Part shown: one piece after another, positions 24,640 to 35,981 of the stretch
Numbering within the stretch: the stretch's first letter is position 1
Layout of the letters: each line of letters begins with the position of its first letter
Source of the DNA: Erodium maritimum
Lineage: Eukaryota; Streptophyta; Magnoliopsida; Geraniales; Geraniaceae
DNA: 64,000 bases
Direction: 5' to 3'
Assembly (NCBI GenBank): GCA_963921825.1
Contig: OY997594.1
Location: forward strand, 55,289,675-55,353,674
Notes under the pieces: generated by a model
The model's input: only the letters and a program-made list of their open reading frames with translations
What the model was told of the DNA's origin: nothing
Database searches by the model: none
Translations under genes and position numbers: made by a program

Positions 24640-24890
24640 CTGCAGGATAATCATTGGTTATTGGAGCCTGCGGGGCATTGATTATTGGAGCCTGCGGGGC
24701 GTTGACTGTTGGAGCCTGCGGGCATTGATTATTGAACCCTGCGGGGCGTTGACTATTAGAGCATGCGGGCATTGATTATTGAACCCTGCGGGGCGTTGAT
24801 TATTAGAGCATGCGTGCATTGATTATTGGACCCTACAGGGAAATGGTTAACGGAGCCTGTAGGCAATTGGATGGTTTACCCTGCGGGGAA
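24640..24890 (+). repeat. Tandem repeat in LTR of element A
   Basis: Units of about 24-50 bp contain GAGCCTGCGGGGCATTGATT. The end of the same array is at 1-110 in the 5' LTR. Related units with CCTGCAGGATATTG are in element D at 38755-38870. Confidence 0.85.
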
Positions 24891-26245
24891 ATGGTTACTC
24901 GTGGTTTCACCCAAGTGTATGCCTCCTACGGGAGCACTACCTTGGTTCCCTATGACATATGGTCCTTTGGAGGCATTTCCGAGAATTCCGACGATAAGCG
25001 CCCCTTTTGGGATTGTTTCCGGTGCCCCGATGTATGTGCCTCCTCTGGACCGAGGGAAAATCTGATATGATATGGATACTCTGGTGGATCGGAATATGGG
25101 AACCGATGTGACACCAGAATCTATCCGTGGATCGGAGGCTTGAGAAAGCAAGTGGTTGGTGTGATATTATTTGTTCCCATTTTAGTAGTTATGATTCGTT
25201 TATAGTACTTTTCATGGAACCTTTTAAGTTACTGTTATCCTTGAGAATGCAGTACTATTCTTTATTTATTCTGATTATTAGTATTTCATTGTGTATCCGT
25301 TTTTGAGCTGTTATTTGCGTTGTCATGTTAAGGCATGTTTCATGAGTAAACTAAAGATTAAATTGTTTACGTTTTTTCCTACTGAGCGTAAGCTCACCCC
25401 TATATTTTCCTTACTGTTTTTACAGGCGTACCTGATGTCTAGTGAGTTCGAGGCTCGGGAGCTTCTGGACGTCTTGGGGATCATTCTAGAGTTGTGTTGG
25501 TGTTTTGTACTAAACACCATTTATCTTGCACTTTATGTTGAGCTTTGACTCACCTTTGAGGTTTTCGAACTATTTATTTATGAGGATTTGATGGAGTTTA
25601 TTTGAGTTGTTAAAATATTTATCAGCTGCTTGTTATTTTCCATTATTAACTCAGGTCACGTCTCGAGTCCGGTCAAAACCGGATTTGGGGCGTGACAGAA
25701 CTCCCCCAATTCCAATCTCACTAGCATCAGTCCCAATGACAAAGAGTATTTTGAAGTTAGGTAGCCTCAAGACTAGAGCTGATACCATGGCTTCTTTTAA
25801 TCTGTCAAAGCTTTCTTGAGCCACTTGGCTCCAACAAAAAGCATTTTTCTTCAAGAGCTCAGTGAGAGGCTTAGCAATTAAGCCATAACCTTGGATGAAT
25901 CTTCTGTAATAGCATGTCAGACCCAGAAAACCTCACAACTCCTTGAGAGATGCAGGACTTGGCCACTCTACCATCACCTTGATCTGCTCAAGGTCAGTTG
26001 CTACACCTTGACCATTAATAATATGCCCCAATACTCAATTTGGGTACTCCCAAACTCACACTTACTCATCTTAGCCTAAAGTTTCCTATCTTTCATGGTT
26101 TGTAAAATTAACTCCACATGCTTCAAATGTTCAAAGCATGATTTGCTATAAACCAGAATATCATCAAAAAATACCATAGTAAACTTTCTCAAGTATTTTT
26201 TTAGTACCTAGTTCATCAAAGTCTGGAAGGTTGTTGGTGCATTTG

Positions 26246-26578
26246 TCAACCCAAAAGGCATGACCCTGAACTCATAATGCCCTTGGTGAGTCCTGAATGC
26301 AATTTCTCTTCTTCTCCTTCTTTGATTCTGATTTCATGATCACCTACTCTCAGATCTATCTTGGTATAGTAGCAACTTTCATCTAGCTCATCCAACAACT
26401 CCTCTATTCTGGGAATAGGAAATTTAGTTTTGATTGTGAGATCATTCAACTCTCTATAATCCACACATGTTCTCCAACTCTCATCCTTCTTCTTAACAAG
26501 CAATACAGGGAATGGATAAGGGCTATTGCTTTCCCTAATTACTCCATTGCTCAACATTTCTTGAATGATACCTTCCAC
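26246..26578 (-). pseudogene. pol: Element F reverse transcriptase fragment
   Basis: This open piece carries IIQEMLSNGVIRESNSPYPF, VLLVKKKDESWRTCVDYREL, FPIPRIEELLDEL and YYTKIDLR, the first half of a Ty3/gypsy RT. Downstream, beyond frameshifts, [13 protein letters not shown] and FFDDILVYS carry the catalytic Asp pair. It is inactive because of frameshifts and the cut by element A. Confidence 0.9.
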
Positions 26579-26587
26579 TACATTTTT

Positions 26588-26980
26588 CTACTGAAAACTA
26601 AGTCTATAGGGTCTGACAGAGGGTGGTTTGCTACCTGGGATCATAGGAATTGAGTGATCACATTCCCTGTGAGGAGGAAGAGCTTTAGGTACCTCAAATA
26701 CTTGAGCATACTTTGATAACAGCTCTTGTAATTCTGGCTGTCTACCCTCCTTGGCCTCATAATTTCCCTTCCCTTCATCATAAAACATTCCTATATAGAG
26801 GCTCTGTCCATGCTTCAGCTCACTCAACAAGCCTTGAACGGAGATCATTTTGCAGTTCCTTTGATCTACCTTCTCCCGCAGAACCGATAATCTTTTCTCC
26901 ACCTGGATTGAAATGGATCTGAACTCATAATCAAGAGTTATAGAAGAAACAGTCTTCAACCAATCCATTCCCAGGACCAT
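26588..26980 (-). pseudogene. pol: Element F protease end and linker to RT
   Basis: VLGMDWLKTV marks the end of the protease domain. PELQELLSKYAQVFEVPKAL, followed by a DHSIPMIPG patch, is the linker typical just before gypsy RT. The open frame stops at 26588, ten bases before the RT piece. Confidence 0.88.
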
Positions 26981-27013
26981 ATCATAGTCTCTAATAGGTA
27001 TGACTCTGAATTT

Positions 27014-27739
27014 CTACTCAAAGTTCACCCTATCTTGTATAAGAGCTTGTTGAAGGGTTTTGGCTGAGGATAGGTCTAAGAAACACTTGGTAGCCCAAGA
27101 GTCTACCAGTATAGAAACCTTGCTTCTTCCCATTGTTCCCGCCAATTTGATAGAAGATTCACTGGTTTCTCCCATTAGGGTTTCAAATTTTTCTAGGTGT
27201 AGGCTGCACAACTCAGCTTCTTCTACTACCTTAGGTTCTTTACCAGGTTCTTCCCCTTCTGTAACTTCATCTTCCTGCTCATCAAGAACCTCTTCAATCT
27301 CAGCTTCTCTGTCCAACAAGAACAACCTATTTTTGTTAGGGTAGGCATGGTCCCTTGTATACTTGGAATGACAAGTGTAGCAAAGACCTCTTCTAGTCTT
27401 CTCATCAATGCTCATGGGATTAACCTTGGTGAAAGGTTGGTGCTCCTTGTGGTAAGTCAGTTGCTTCCTCTCTGGTGGTGCTGGTAACCTCAAAGGCTGC
27501 CTAGGCTTGTATGAGCTGGTGAGAGTGGTTCTTGGAAAAATGTAGGCTTGGTATTGTTGTAACCTATTTTCCTCCTGCCTTGCTAGATACATGGCATGAA
27601 CTAGGGTATGAGGCCCTAACAGTCTTACCCCAACTCTCAAATGGGACTTCAATCCTCCAATAAAGTTAGATATATAGTACTCATTAGGCAGTTGAGGATA
27701 TTTGTTCATCATCAGCATCTTGAGTTCTCTAAACTGCAT
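27014..27739 (-). pseudogene. gag: Element F gag end, zinc knuckle and protease start
   Basis: This 241-residue open piece begins MQFRELKMLMMNKYPQLP and YYISNFIGGLKSHLR, the end of a Gag domain. A knuckle region follows, GLCYTCHSKYTRDHAY, where the last Cys of a CCHC knuckle is replaced. An acidic linker comes next, then the protease site VDSWATKCFLD, where the family has D-S-G-A; Gly is replaced by Trp. The upstream gag continues at 27764-27979. It belongs to the same element as the RT below. Confidence 0.88.
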
Positions 27740-27899
27740 CTCTTACTCTCGCACACTTCCATTCTACTGCAAATGTTTGAACTCAATGGGAAGATCTTCA
27801 TGACCCATGGTCTCAAACTTCCAAACCAGGTCATGACAGAACTGTTCCCACAAGATCAAACCCTTCCCCATTGAATACTCAGCAAACGAAATATTAGGA

Positions 27900-28030
27900 T
27901 GGCCTATGTGCCTTGTTTGGTATTGTATTTTAGCTGGTTTGATTGTCAGGCCTATGAGAAGAGTATGAGAAGAGTACAAGTTGGTTTGATTGTCAGGCCT
28001 ATGTGCCTTATTTGGTATTGTATTTTAGCT
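27900..28030. repeat. Short duplication in gag of element F
   Basis: GGCCTATGTGCCTT with TTTGGTATTGTATTTTAGCT occurs at 27901-27936 and again at about 27988-28028. GGTTTGATTGTCAGGCCTAT occurs at 27938-27957 and 27983-28002. Together they form an imperfect tandem duplication of under 90 bp. Confidence 0.8.
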
Positions 28031-28130
28031 TCTGCTAGATTGGATGCTCCCAATTCTGTAACCGGGTTCTACTCATTTGCAAACCTTTTCCTCCCTCCTC
28101 TCAAGATCCAATGATGTCTTGAGAATAAAA

Positions 28131-29459
28131 CCTACTAAATATTAGACATGTAAATCAATGGACTCTAGGAGGCTGTAACAAGTGCTTGAACTAAAATCGA
28201 AAAATAGAAAGACAAACTGAAGGATTTGATTGATAACTGAGAAATGCTTAGGGTTCTAGCGTTCCCCTTTACAAAATTCTCTCTAGGAAATGTAAATTAC
28301 AGACAACATCAAAGACAAGACATCCAACATGATTCCTAGACATTTATCCCTCTAATTTGCTACACCAGCACGTTAGAAGACAACAAACGCCATTAAGAAC
28401 ATGCAGCCAACTCTGCGACTCGGAAAGGTCTGCACTGTTCAGACGACCTGCAACGGTCCTTTGACTTTTGCTTTCGCGCCAAGACAAGCCCCAAACGTTG
28501 CGTTTCATTAAACAACTAACTTCCTTCAAATTCAAAAGAGTTTCAGAGGCGCCATCTTGCACCTCAAGGCAAGATCATGTGACAGAGGTAACTTCTCAAA
28601 AACAAAAAAAAAACTTTGAGATACTTATAGGTTATGCTTGGACGCACAATCTTCATGAAATAGACTAGAGCATGTTTAGTGGGCTTGGCGTTTATGAGCA
28701 CCGCAGTCAAATTTTTCTAACGCATCTTCGAGTTTTTGAGTTCAATTTAGCGTTGATGTCGTCGATATCAGTGGTGAACCAAGTAACTGAATCTGACGAC
28801 TCTGCCAAACGTTGACACACTGCGACCAAGTCATCATGTCACGCTCCATGGGGTGACGTGTGGCAAGTCAGCACAACTTTTTGACTAGCTGATCACTTAG
28901 CACTATTCTAGTGGCGATCTGTGAATGATTATGTAATTTTTTTTTCTTTCGAAATGTTTTGCGTATAAATATCATGTTCATGTTTTTGTTCAACATACCA
29001 ATTAGTTAAACCATGATCATGAGGAAGTGCATAAATAGACTCTCGAGAGATAAGTCGGTTTAGAAAAACATGCTTTCGAGATCGATCGAAATTCTAAATA
29101 TCCTTCTAATTATTCCATTTGAAAGTCACTTAGAATTGAACTAAGAGTACGGTATCCCTTGGGTTATCAAAAGATACAAAGTACGATACAGTCCAAACAA
29201 GTATTAGTACTAGGGGAACATAAAATGGATACCTCGGGGATGGATAGACTTATGAACAGATTATGTATCCTCAATACATTCTGACAGAGCAAGCTCATTG
29301 TTGAAAAATTTAGCTCGAAATGGATACCAACTAGTACGAGCGAAGGATGACACAAATTCGGACTAACATGTACGAACAATACGTAACAATTGTGCAGACA
29401 GCGAAAAACCAGACGATTGCAAGGTTAAGAGGGGAATGGTGACATCAATACATTGTTCG
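28131..29459. other. No gene recognised
   Basis: AT-rich sequence. The first part may be the 5' end and leader of element F, but no LTR or primer site is visible. Short frames such as 28344-28562 and 29167-29379 have no known motif. GCGTATAAATA near 28960 could be a TATA box for the transposase remnant to the right; this is speculative. Confidence 0.5.
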
Positions 29460-29820
29460 AGGTTTTGACAAAGGGGATGGATGGCTTATGAACGATTATT
29501 TTGTTGAACGTCCCATATACAAGAATGTTGTTTTGGCGTCGGTTCCGGATGAGGTGCCCTATTTTCAACCGCGTCATGACAATAGTTGTGTAACAAAATG
29601 ACTACTTTCAGCAAATGTCGGGATTTCGAGGAGTGTTGAGTTTAAATTCGTATGGGATGGACGACTTATGCATGATTATTTTGTTGAACGTCTCATCTAC
29701 AAGAACGTTGTTCTTGCATCGGTTCCGGATGAGGTACCTTATTTTCAACCGTGTCATGACAACAATTGTGTAACAAAACAACTACTTTCAACAAAGGTCG
29801 GGCTTTCGGATCCTAACAGA
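29460..29820 (+). pseudogene. Harbinger (HARBI1/ALP1-like) transposase, N-terminal fragment, duplicated
   Basis: The region reads NDYFVERPIY and, after a one-base shift, WRRFRMRCPIFNRV. This is the DYF...RRFRMR...LF N-terminal signature of plant Harbinger transposases. The same ~180 bp is repeated in tandem: 29471 and 29651 start equivalent copies, with about one base in seven or so different. Each copy ends in the NDYFQQM-like patch. The C-terminal half of such a protein is at 39955-40608 on the same strand. Both pieces are inactive. The function would be cut-and-paste transposition of a Harbinger element. Confidence 0.7.
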
Positions 29821-30128
29821 ATCTAACTACCTAGTTCTCCCAAATCTAGATGTAGGAATACCCAAAGCACTATGTTCTCTTACAATTTCTAGCTGTCGGT
29901 GAGAAACCTATATCAATTGCAATTGTGTTAATCTAGCTATCTCTAGTCTAGATTTAAACTCAAATTATATTTAATTTTATACCAATTTCAATCCTCGCCT
30001 CCGATGTTAGATTTAAATTATTATCATCTATCAAGCCTAGAAAGGGAGATAGAGCATTTAGTGCAATCAAACAATAAACCCTATGCTAGATTTAAGATTC
30101 ACAACATTCATGGCATTCAATACAATGA
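29821..30128. other. No gene recognised
   Basis: AT-rich sequence between the transposase remnant and the hAT element. A patch around 29925-30015 resembles the region near 58430 (stretches with TCTAGTCTAGATTTAAA and CTCAAAT), which may be debris of an LTR retrotransposon leader. Confidence 0.4.
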
Positions 30129-30136
30129 CATTTAAG

Positions 30137-31009
30137 CAGGCCCGACTCAGCCTTTAAGCCACTTAAACAGTGGCTTAAGGCCCCCAAAAAAGAGAGACCC
30201 CGTATTTTATTGTAATATTGCATTAATAATATCAGAGGCCCAATATATATAACATACTGTTCTGCTTCCCCATTTTAAACTAGGTGCAACAACCTTCACT
30301 TAACTCTCAATCTTTATAGCCATCATAAATCCAATTCCGGCTTTATTCGCTTTCTAACCCTAACAGAGGAGGCCTTTACATTGGCGTGGCAGATGGCCGG
30401 ATTCTCTGGTAAGAGTGAAATTCTACTATCAATTCTCTGTTTTCAGTGTTGATTTCTTAGATTCCTTTTATAGGTTGTTATTGTTGTACTGTTTTGATTA
30501 ATTACCAATGGAATCACTGACATTTGGGTGTGTACTTACATTTGGTCAAGTTCTACATGGAGTTAGCAAGATTATAAACAGATAAAACTTGTTTATGCTT
30601 AGATTTGTATTTGTAAGCATATTGTTAAAACTGAATTGTTCCATTCAATACCAGGTTGGAGATGCTGAAGTTGAGATATAAATTGTGATTAGAGAACTTA
30701 ATTTCTGTGTGATATTAATATATTATTGTAGTACCAGGTTGTGTTCCACATTTGGTACCATTGTTTATGTTATAACACTGTAGTTATTTTTTTATTGGTA
30801 AAAATCATATTCTTAAAGGAACGATTGTGTTCGTCCATTTGCACCCGAATTGGAGTATGGTTACGGGAGTGCGAACATTTATTATGTCATCTCGTTAAGT
30901 TTTTTTATATTATATTAATAAAATTACAAGAATACGGTCTTTTTTATAAGAAAAAAAACATTTGTATAAAAGTTCGCTTTAGGCCCCCAAGTTTATTGGG
31001 CCGGCCCTG
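30137..31009. mobile_element. Non-autonomous hAT transposon, 873 bp
   Basis: It is flanked by the perfect 8-bp duplication CATTTAAG (30129-30136 and 31010-31017). The ends are CAGGCCCGACTC and, reversed, CAGGGCCGGCCC, the CAGGG-type terminal inverted repeat of plant hAT elements. GGGGGCCTAAAGC-like subterminal sequence lies at both ends. No transposase-like frame is present, so it would need an enzyme from elsewhere. Confidence 0.92.
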
Positions 31010-31017
31010 CATTTAAG

Positions 31018-31573
31018 TCTCTAATTCTCCATAATCTTAGATTATGGGGTTTACTTGTTTATGGAAATGGAGGAAGAAGACATGGAAAAGAAAACACACG
31101 AAATCATCAATTAAACAAAGTATCAACTTACAAATATCAATTCAAGAAACCTAAGATGTTCTATAAGCTACAATCCTTTCTCCACTTAAGATATCAACAC
31201 TCCTCCCTTCTTAGACTCTCCAAAATATATGTTCTCCCTTTTTAAAACCTAATTTTTGACTTTTAAAGAGGGGAGTCTGAAAAGAAATAAGAAACATGTT
31301 ATGTGCGCGTCTCGGTCAACCTCACAGTTTCGTGAGGGGGACCGTGCTAGACCACTACTCGGTACCGAGTAACACTCTGTATGGGGACAACACATTTTTG
31401 TAATTTTTCCTCCTCGGGCACGGACATGTCCACTGTTCCGGGACTTTGTCCGTGTCGGTTCCAGGCATGAATCCACGAGGCTCCAAAATCATCCTTTTGT
31501 CTCCAAATTCCCTATTTCCATTCGGTTCAATATCCGATTCTGAGAGGTATTCCGCAAGACACAAGTCGATGGC
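31018..31573. other. No gene recognised; possible old LTR debris
   Basis: It contains a GC-rich patch with GGGCACGGACATGTCC and GTCCGTGTCGG at 31415-31460, like the clusters in several LTRs of this window. No boundaries or coding motifs could be set. Confidence 0.4.
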
Positions 31574-31581
31574 CTTTTGCT

Positions 31582-31946
31582 CAAGGTTCTAAAAGTCGTT
31601 AGGCGCTAGTCGGGCGGCTAGATCCTTCGGGGATTAATCGGGGACTAGACGGGGATTAATCGGATTTGTATTTTTTGTATTTTTAATAGATATATTATTA
31701 TATATAGAAATAAAATGTGAATTTCATTATATTGAAAATGGTAACTAATATCTAAAATACCTTAAAAATTAACACCAAACAACTCAGAAGCACAACCCCT
31801 AATATCACCAACACCATAACCATATAATTATTTTAATTGAGTCAGTATACTACGCATAATTGTTGTAATCGCCTAGTCGGCTAGGCGGGTTGGCTAGGCG
31901 TAGGCGGGTGCCTAGGCGGCGTCCAATCGGGATTTTTAGAGCAATG
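31582..31946. mobile_element. Small hAT-type MITE, 365 bp
   Basis: It is flanked by the perfect 8-bp duplication CTTTTGCT (31574-31581 and 31947-31954). The ends are CAAGGTTCTAAAAGTC and, reversed, CATTGCTCTAAAAATC, an imperfect inverted repeat. Subterminal blocks are rich in TAGGCG and GGCGGC (TAGGCGCTAGTCGGGCGG and GCCTAGGCGGCG). It has no coding capacity. Confidence 0.85.
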
Positions 31947-32894
31947 CTTTTGCTTTTATATTGCATTCCTTTTAGCTCTGAAACTTGTTATCCATCATAA
32001 ATATAGAAAACACATAAAATAGATCAGATTGAGACTAAAGCAGTGTAAGAACCACCTCCGGTCGATCCCGGTCGAACTGGTGAATTCTAGCGAAGTTTGA
32101 CTTTCGGCCGGAAAAGTTAACCGATGACTCCGGAAGTCATTCGGGACCTTTCCGGGGCTCAAAAAGCTTAGCCACTATCACGGTTAGCTTAGTTGGGCCA
32201 TTACCTTTCGTTTGACTGTAATATTGGATAGGTCAACTTTCGGTCAAACTCGAACTTTTTATCGGCTAAATTCGATGTAATTTTGGAATGCTGGAATATT
32301 ATTTAAATGAGAGTAGCTGTCACGCCCCAATTTCAGTAAATCGAACTCGGGACGCGAACGTTTTAAAAACATAAAAACACTTGAAACCTGTTTTCATTAA
32401 ATCACTTAAAATGCCAATTTAGTTCAACAAAATAATAATTACAGTTTAAAACACGTCCCAACAAGTGGACAAAAGTACACGGTATCCGTCACTAGACTCA
32501 AAATACAAAACCCGGACTCCGCTCCTAGCTCCACAAGCTTCGAGAGCTCACCTAGTCCGTCCCACGAACATTACCTGTAGGAAAAGCAGCTAGGGGTGAG
32601 CGTTCGCTCACCACCACGAATAACAGACTGACTACGGCATAATTAGCAGAAAAGCCAGTAACACTAAAACCAAACCCAACACCCGGACTACAGTCCCCAA
32701 CTCAAGTACCTAACTGACCCACAACCCGTTACTTTCCTCGACAGAATCAACGCTCGATAAAGTAATGTAGACCCGACACAACTATCGACGACCTCCTCCA
32801 AGGACACGACAGAAAGACTACACAACGCCAAACAAGATCACAAAGGATCGCACACCAGCTACTCAGTAACCAATCTCAATCAGGTCAGGGTTCG

Positions 32895-33145
32895 ACCTAT
32901 CGCAATTCCTCGACACGAAGTCGGATCAGGCTGTCGACCTTTCGAACTCGCAATTCATCGACACTAAGTCGGATCAGGCTGTCGACCTTTAGAACTCGCA
33001 ATTCATCGACACTAAGTCGGATCAGGCTATCGACCTTTAAAACTCGCAATTCATCGACACTAAGTCGGATCAGGCTGTCGACCTTTAGAACTCGCAATTC
33101 ATCGACACTAAGTCGGATCAGGCTGTCGACCTTTAGAACTCACAA
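32895..33145. repeat. 48-bp tandem repeat in C2, five copies
   Basis: The unit contains CACTAAGTCGGATCAGGCTG and TCGACCTTTAGAACTCGCAA, repeated every 48 bp. Because 48 is a multiple of three, the - strand stays open and encodes a 16-residue repeat, VLKVDSLIRLSVDELR; I take this as a by-product. C1 has an unrelated array at this place. Confidence 0.9.
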
Positions 33146-33179
33146 CTTCAGGTAACCACAATCACAATCACATGCAAGT

Positions 33180-33510
33180 TCAATCACACAAGCACTCAAG
33201 GCCACTCAAGACACCTCAACAGTCAAGACTCGGGTTCAACAACCCCACGGGCACTCACTGCCACTCAAGACACTTCAACAGTCAAGACTCGGGTTCAACA
33301 ACCCCACGGGCACTCACTGCCACTCAAGACACACCAACGGTCAAGACTCGGGTTCAACAACCCCACGGCACTTACTGCCACTCAAGACACCAAATTAAAT
33401 ACACGGCTCTCATGGCCACCCAGACTCAACAATAAATAACACGGGCTCTCAAGGCCACCCAAACTCAACAATTAAATACGGGCTCTCAAGGCCACCCAAA
33501 CTCAACAATT
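33180..33510. repeat. Tandem arrays shared by C2 and C1
   Basis: Units carry AGACTCGGGTTCAACAACCC with CACTCAAGACAC, and GGGCTCTCAAGGCCACCC. They are the reverse of the first two arrays in C1 (10330-10790). Copy numbers differ between the two LTRs. Confidence 0.88.
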
Positions 33511-35981
33511 AAATAAAACGCACGACAACCTCCGGCATACTCGATGCCTCTAACGGTCCTAAAATCACTAGTTTCACAAACAACCTCCGGGCATGGTCAT
33601 ATGCCTCCAGTAATTCAATTATCGCTAAGTTCTCTGTTCCTACGACACTACTAAGTGTCACATGCTTTTCTCTTAAACGCTACAATCCCGTATCATGCTT
33701 TTCTAATAATTAAATAAATCTACTCAACCCACGACACCCCGGTGTCACATGCAATTCTACTATTAACTTTCCCTAATCAGGGCCGAGATCCGGCTACTTT
33801 TCCCTACCTCGTGCGTGTTTTCCAAAAGCCAACCAACGAGCTCCGGTGTGATCTCAGTCACTCACCCAGCTTTCCCTTGTCTCGGTCCGCAGCACGATCT
33901 AAAAGAACACAAATTTAAGGCGCTTAACAACTCGCAGGAATAAGCTGAAATTCAATAAACTTAACGCCCAAACGTAACCCCGACAATGTCGATCACTCCC
34001 AAACTTCCTAATTACTCGACATTGTCGATAAGGGACCCGTAAAGGCCCGATTCGCCCGACATGGCGAATCTGCCCGGGTTTTGTAAATGCCCTTCCGGGG
34101 CTCCAAAAATTCCCGTTTTCGTTTCTACGGTCTTAGAATAATTCAAGGGTTCCTAGGCACTCGACGGAATCGAATTCCGACTCCCGAGTCATTTAATTAA
34201 CGTTTAAAGTTTCTAACCACAATTTCCGAATTTTCACGAATCACTCACCCTAATTCACTATTTCTCAAAACAAGATCGGTAACCTACAAAAGAAAACACC
34301 CAACTTTTGTTACCAATAAATAGCTCTAAGAATTAGCCTTTCCTCTCCCCGCTACTCAACCGAGATCTCCTTGATTATCGACTTTGTCGTGACTCACAAA
34401 CGCATAATAAAAACTTGGTTCTTATTATTTGTAACACTCCACACAATAACCAAATCACTTCATCTCTCTCCTCGTAGCTATTGCATCCATAACATTTCTT
34501 TAATTGGCCACTTTACCCACAAGAACAAATGGCCTTGATTTGCTACTGTCAACACCAAAAGAAATAGAAGAAAATGGATTTAATTTGTGCTTACATGATT
34601 TTGTTCCTTCCCGTAGCCAAACCACACATGGAAAGCAATAACTCTTGCAGTAAATGAGTCCCATCCTTTGGATTCACTTCCTTCTCTGCTGAAATTGATG
34701 CCGATTGATGATTAAAGCTTCAAGAGCACATGTTGTTTGCAACAATCACCACACAAAGAAATAATACAGTTTATGCTAGCTTCTCTCTCTCCTAATGGTG
34801 CCGCTACACTCACTTTGATTTAGAGATCATGTGGTGAATGATTCCACAAGAAAACACAGAGAACACGGCTCTCTCTCTAGCTTGATGTCGCCGCCCCCCA
34901 TTCTCATAGCTCAACTCTGTACAAGACCTAAACCACTTAAAATCTTTCCTTTTCTTTATTTTTTTAAAAAAACAACTACCATCACATTTATGACAAGTGG
35001 CAAGTGGGTCCCACCCCTTTTTGGAAAAAATCTTCTAGATATTTTTCAGTCGGATTCGCGAAATTCGGCCGTCTCGAGCCCCGAACGGGCACTTTTTCCA
35101 AGAAATTACGAAACTTGGCGGGCTACAAGGAAATGGCTCAACTAAGACCGCTACGACAAAGACTAAGCTTTTTAGATTCAAAACGGTCCTCGAATGGACC
35201 AAAACGTCGCTCGGTTGACTTTTCCAGCGAAAAGTCAACATTTCCCAAATTGATCATAAAGTTGCCCTGAGTCCCCCGGAACTCACTTTGGTCGATAACG
35301 GGGTCAACTTAAGTCCGGTATGACCCTCGGGGTCCAATTCCGGTTCAATTCAATGTCTGCTCAAATTTTTTAAATTTTCCTGTTTTTCGCAGGTTTGACT
35401 AGCGTTGACCGGGAGTGGTTATTATAGGTCCCATGATAACACATGTCATTAGTGGCTTGGAGGATGAGAATGAGACTTTATTGACCTTTATACCCTCCCA
35501 AATGACTTTAAATGGATAGAACTTTAGAGGGCCTTTTGGTAAATTGGATTCCTAGGTCATTTAAAGCAATTGTTGGAGTCAATTCAGCTCCTCCACTATT
35601 GTTGCAGCCGAAATTGGCTAGAGGGAGAGAGAGGAGAGAGCTCCATAAATTGAGCAAGAAGAAGGAGAGGAAATGGAGGAACTTTGGACTCAATCTTCAT
35701 CATTTCTCCTCCTAAAGCTTGCTAGCTTCATCATCTCTTCATCCTAAAGGTGTGGATGCTCTTAACTTCTCATTTCATCCACTTTCTAGTTTGGGTTTTT
35801 GTGGGTTTTGACTTAAACTTGAAGAGCTAGCTTCCTTGGTTGTTGTTTGGAGAAGAATTAGTGAAGTTAGGTTGTTTTGTTTGTGTTGGTTGAAGTTTTG
35901 ATGAAACTCATTGATGGTGTTGAGGTTTGGAGGTTTTGGATGACTGTTTTGATGCTTATTGAAGCTGGAAATGGAGGTTTT

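Larger units (their letters stand above)
21964..25697 (+). repeat. Element A 3' LTR, with a retroposon insert
   Basis: It starts TGTAAGAACCGCTCCC and ends GGGGCGTGACA. The last ~900 bp match 1-902. After 25697 come GAACT and then coding sequence of element F, so GAACT is the expected duplication. An unrelated ~590-bp block is inserted at about 22170-22760. A GC-rich CACGG/CCGTG cluster is at 23440-23660 and tandem units at 24640-24890. Confidence 0.93.
25698..28130 (-). mobile_element. Element F: older Ty3/gypsy fragment, cut by element A
   Basis: This is a - strand gypsy remnant in the usual order. Gag piece 27764-27979. Gag end, knuckle and protease 27014-27739. Protease end and RT lead 26588-26980. 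RT 26246-26578, continuing through FFDDILVYSKS near 26150-26190. RNase H start [12 protein letters not shown] ends exactly at 25698, where element A begins. No LTR was found on the right. Wording such as CYTC and the RT style indicate a different lineage from A and B. Confidence 0.88.
32318..35426 (-). mobile_element. C2: family C LTR nested in element D
   Basis: It starts TGTCACGCCCCAATTTCAG, the reverse of the end of C1, and follows C1 closely over its 3' half. The other half (about 33830-35426) is unlike C1. The far end reads GGTTATTATA on +, which would be TATAATAACC reversed, a near TG/CA end. No clear target duplication was found: GTAGC precedes it and GGTCC follows. The right boundary is uncertain by a few bases. 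Confidence 0.82.

Noticed and set aside
32897..33097. Repeat protein of 16-residue units on the - strand
   Set aside because: The 48-bp tandem unit in C2 is a multiple of three, so any open frame repeats. It is inside an LTR and absent from C1.
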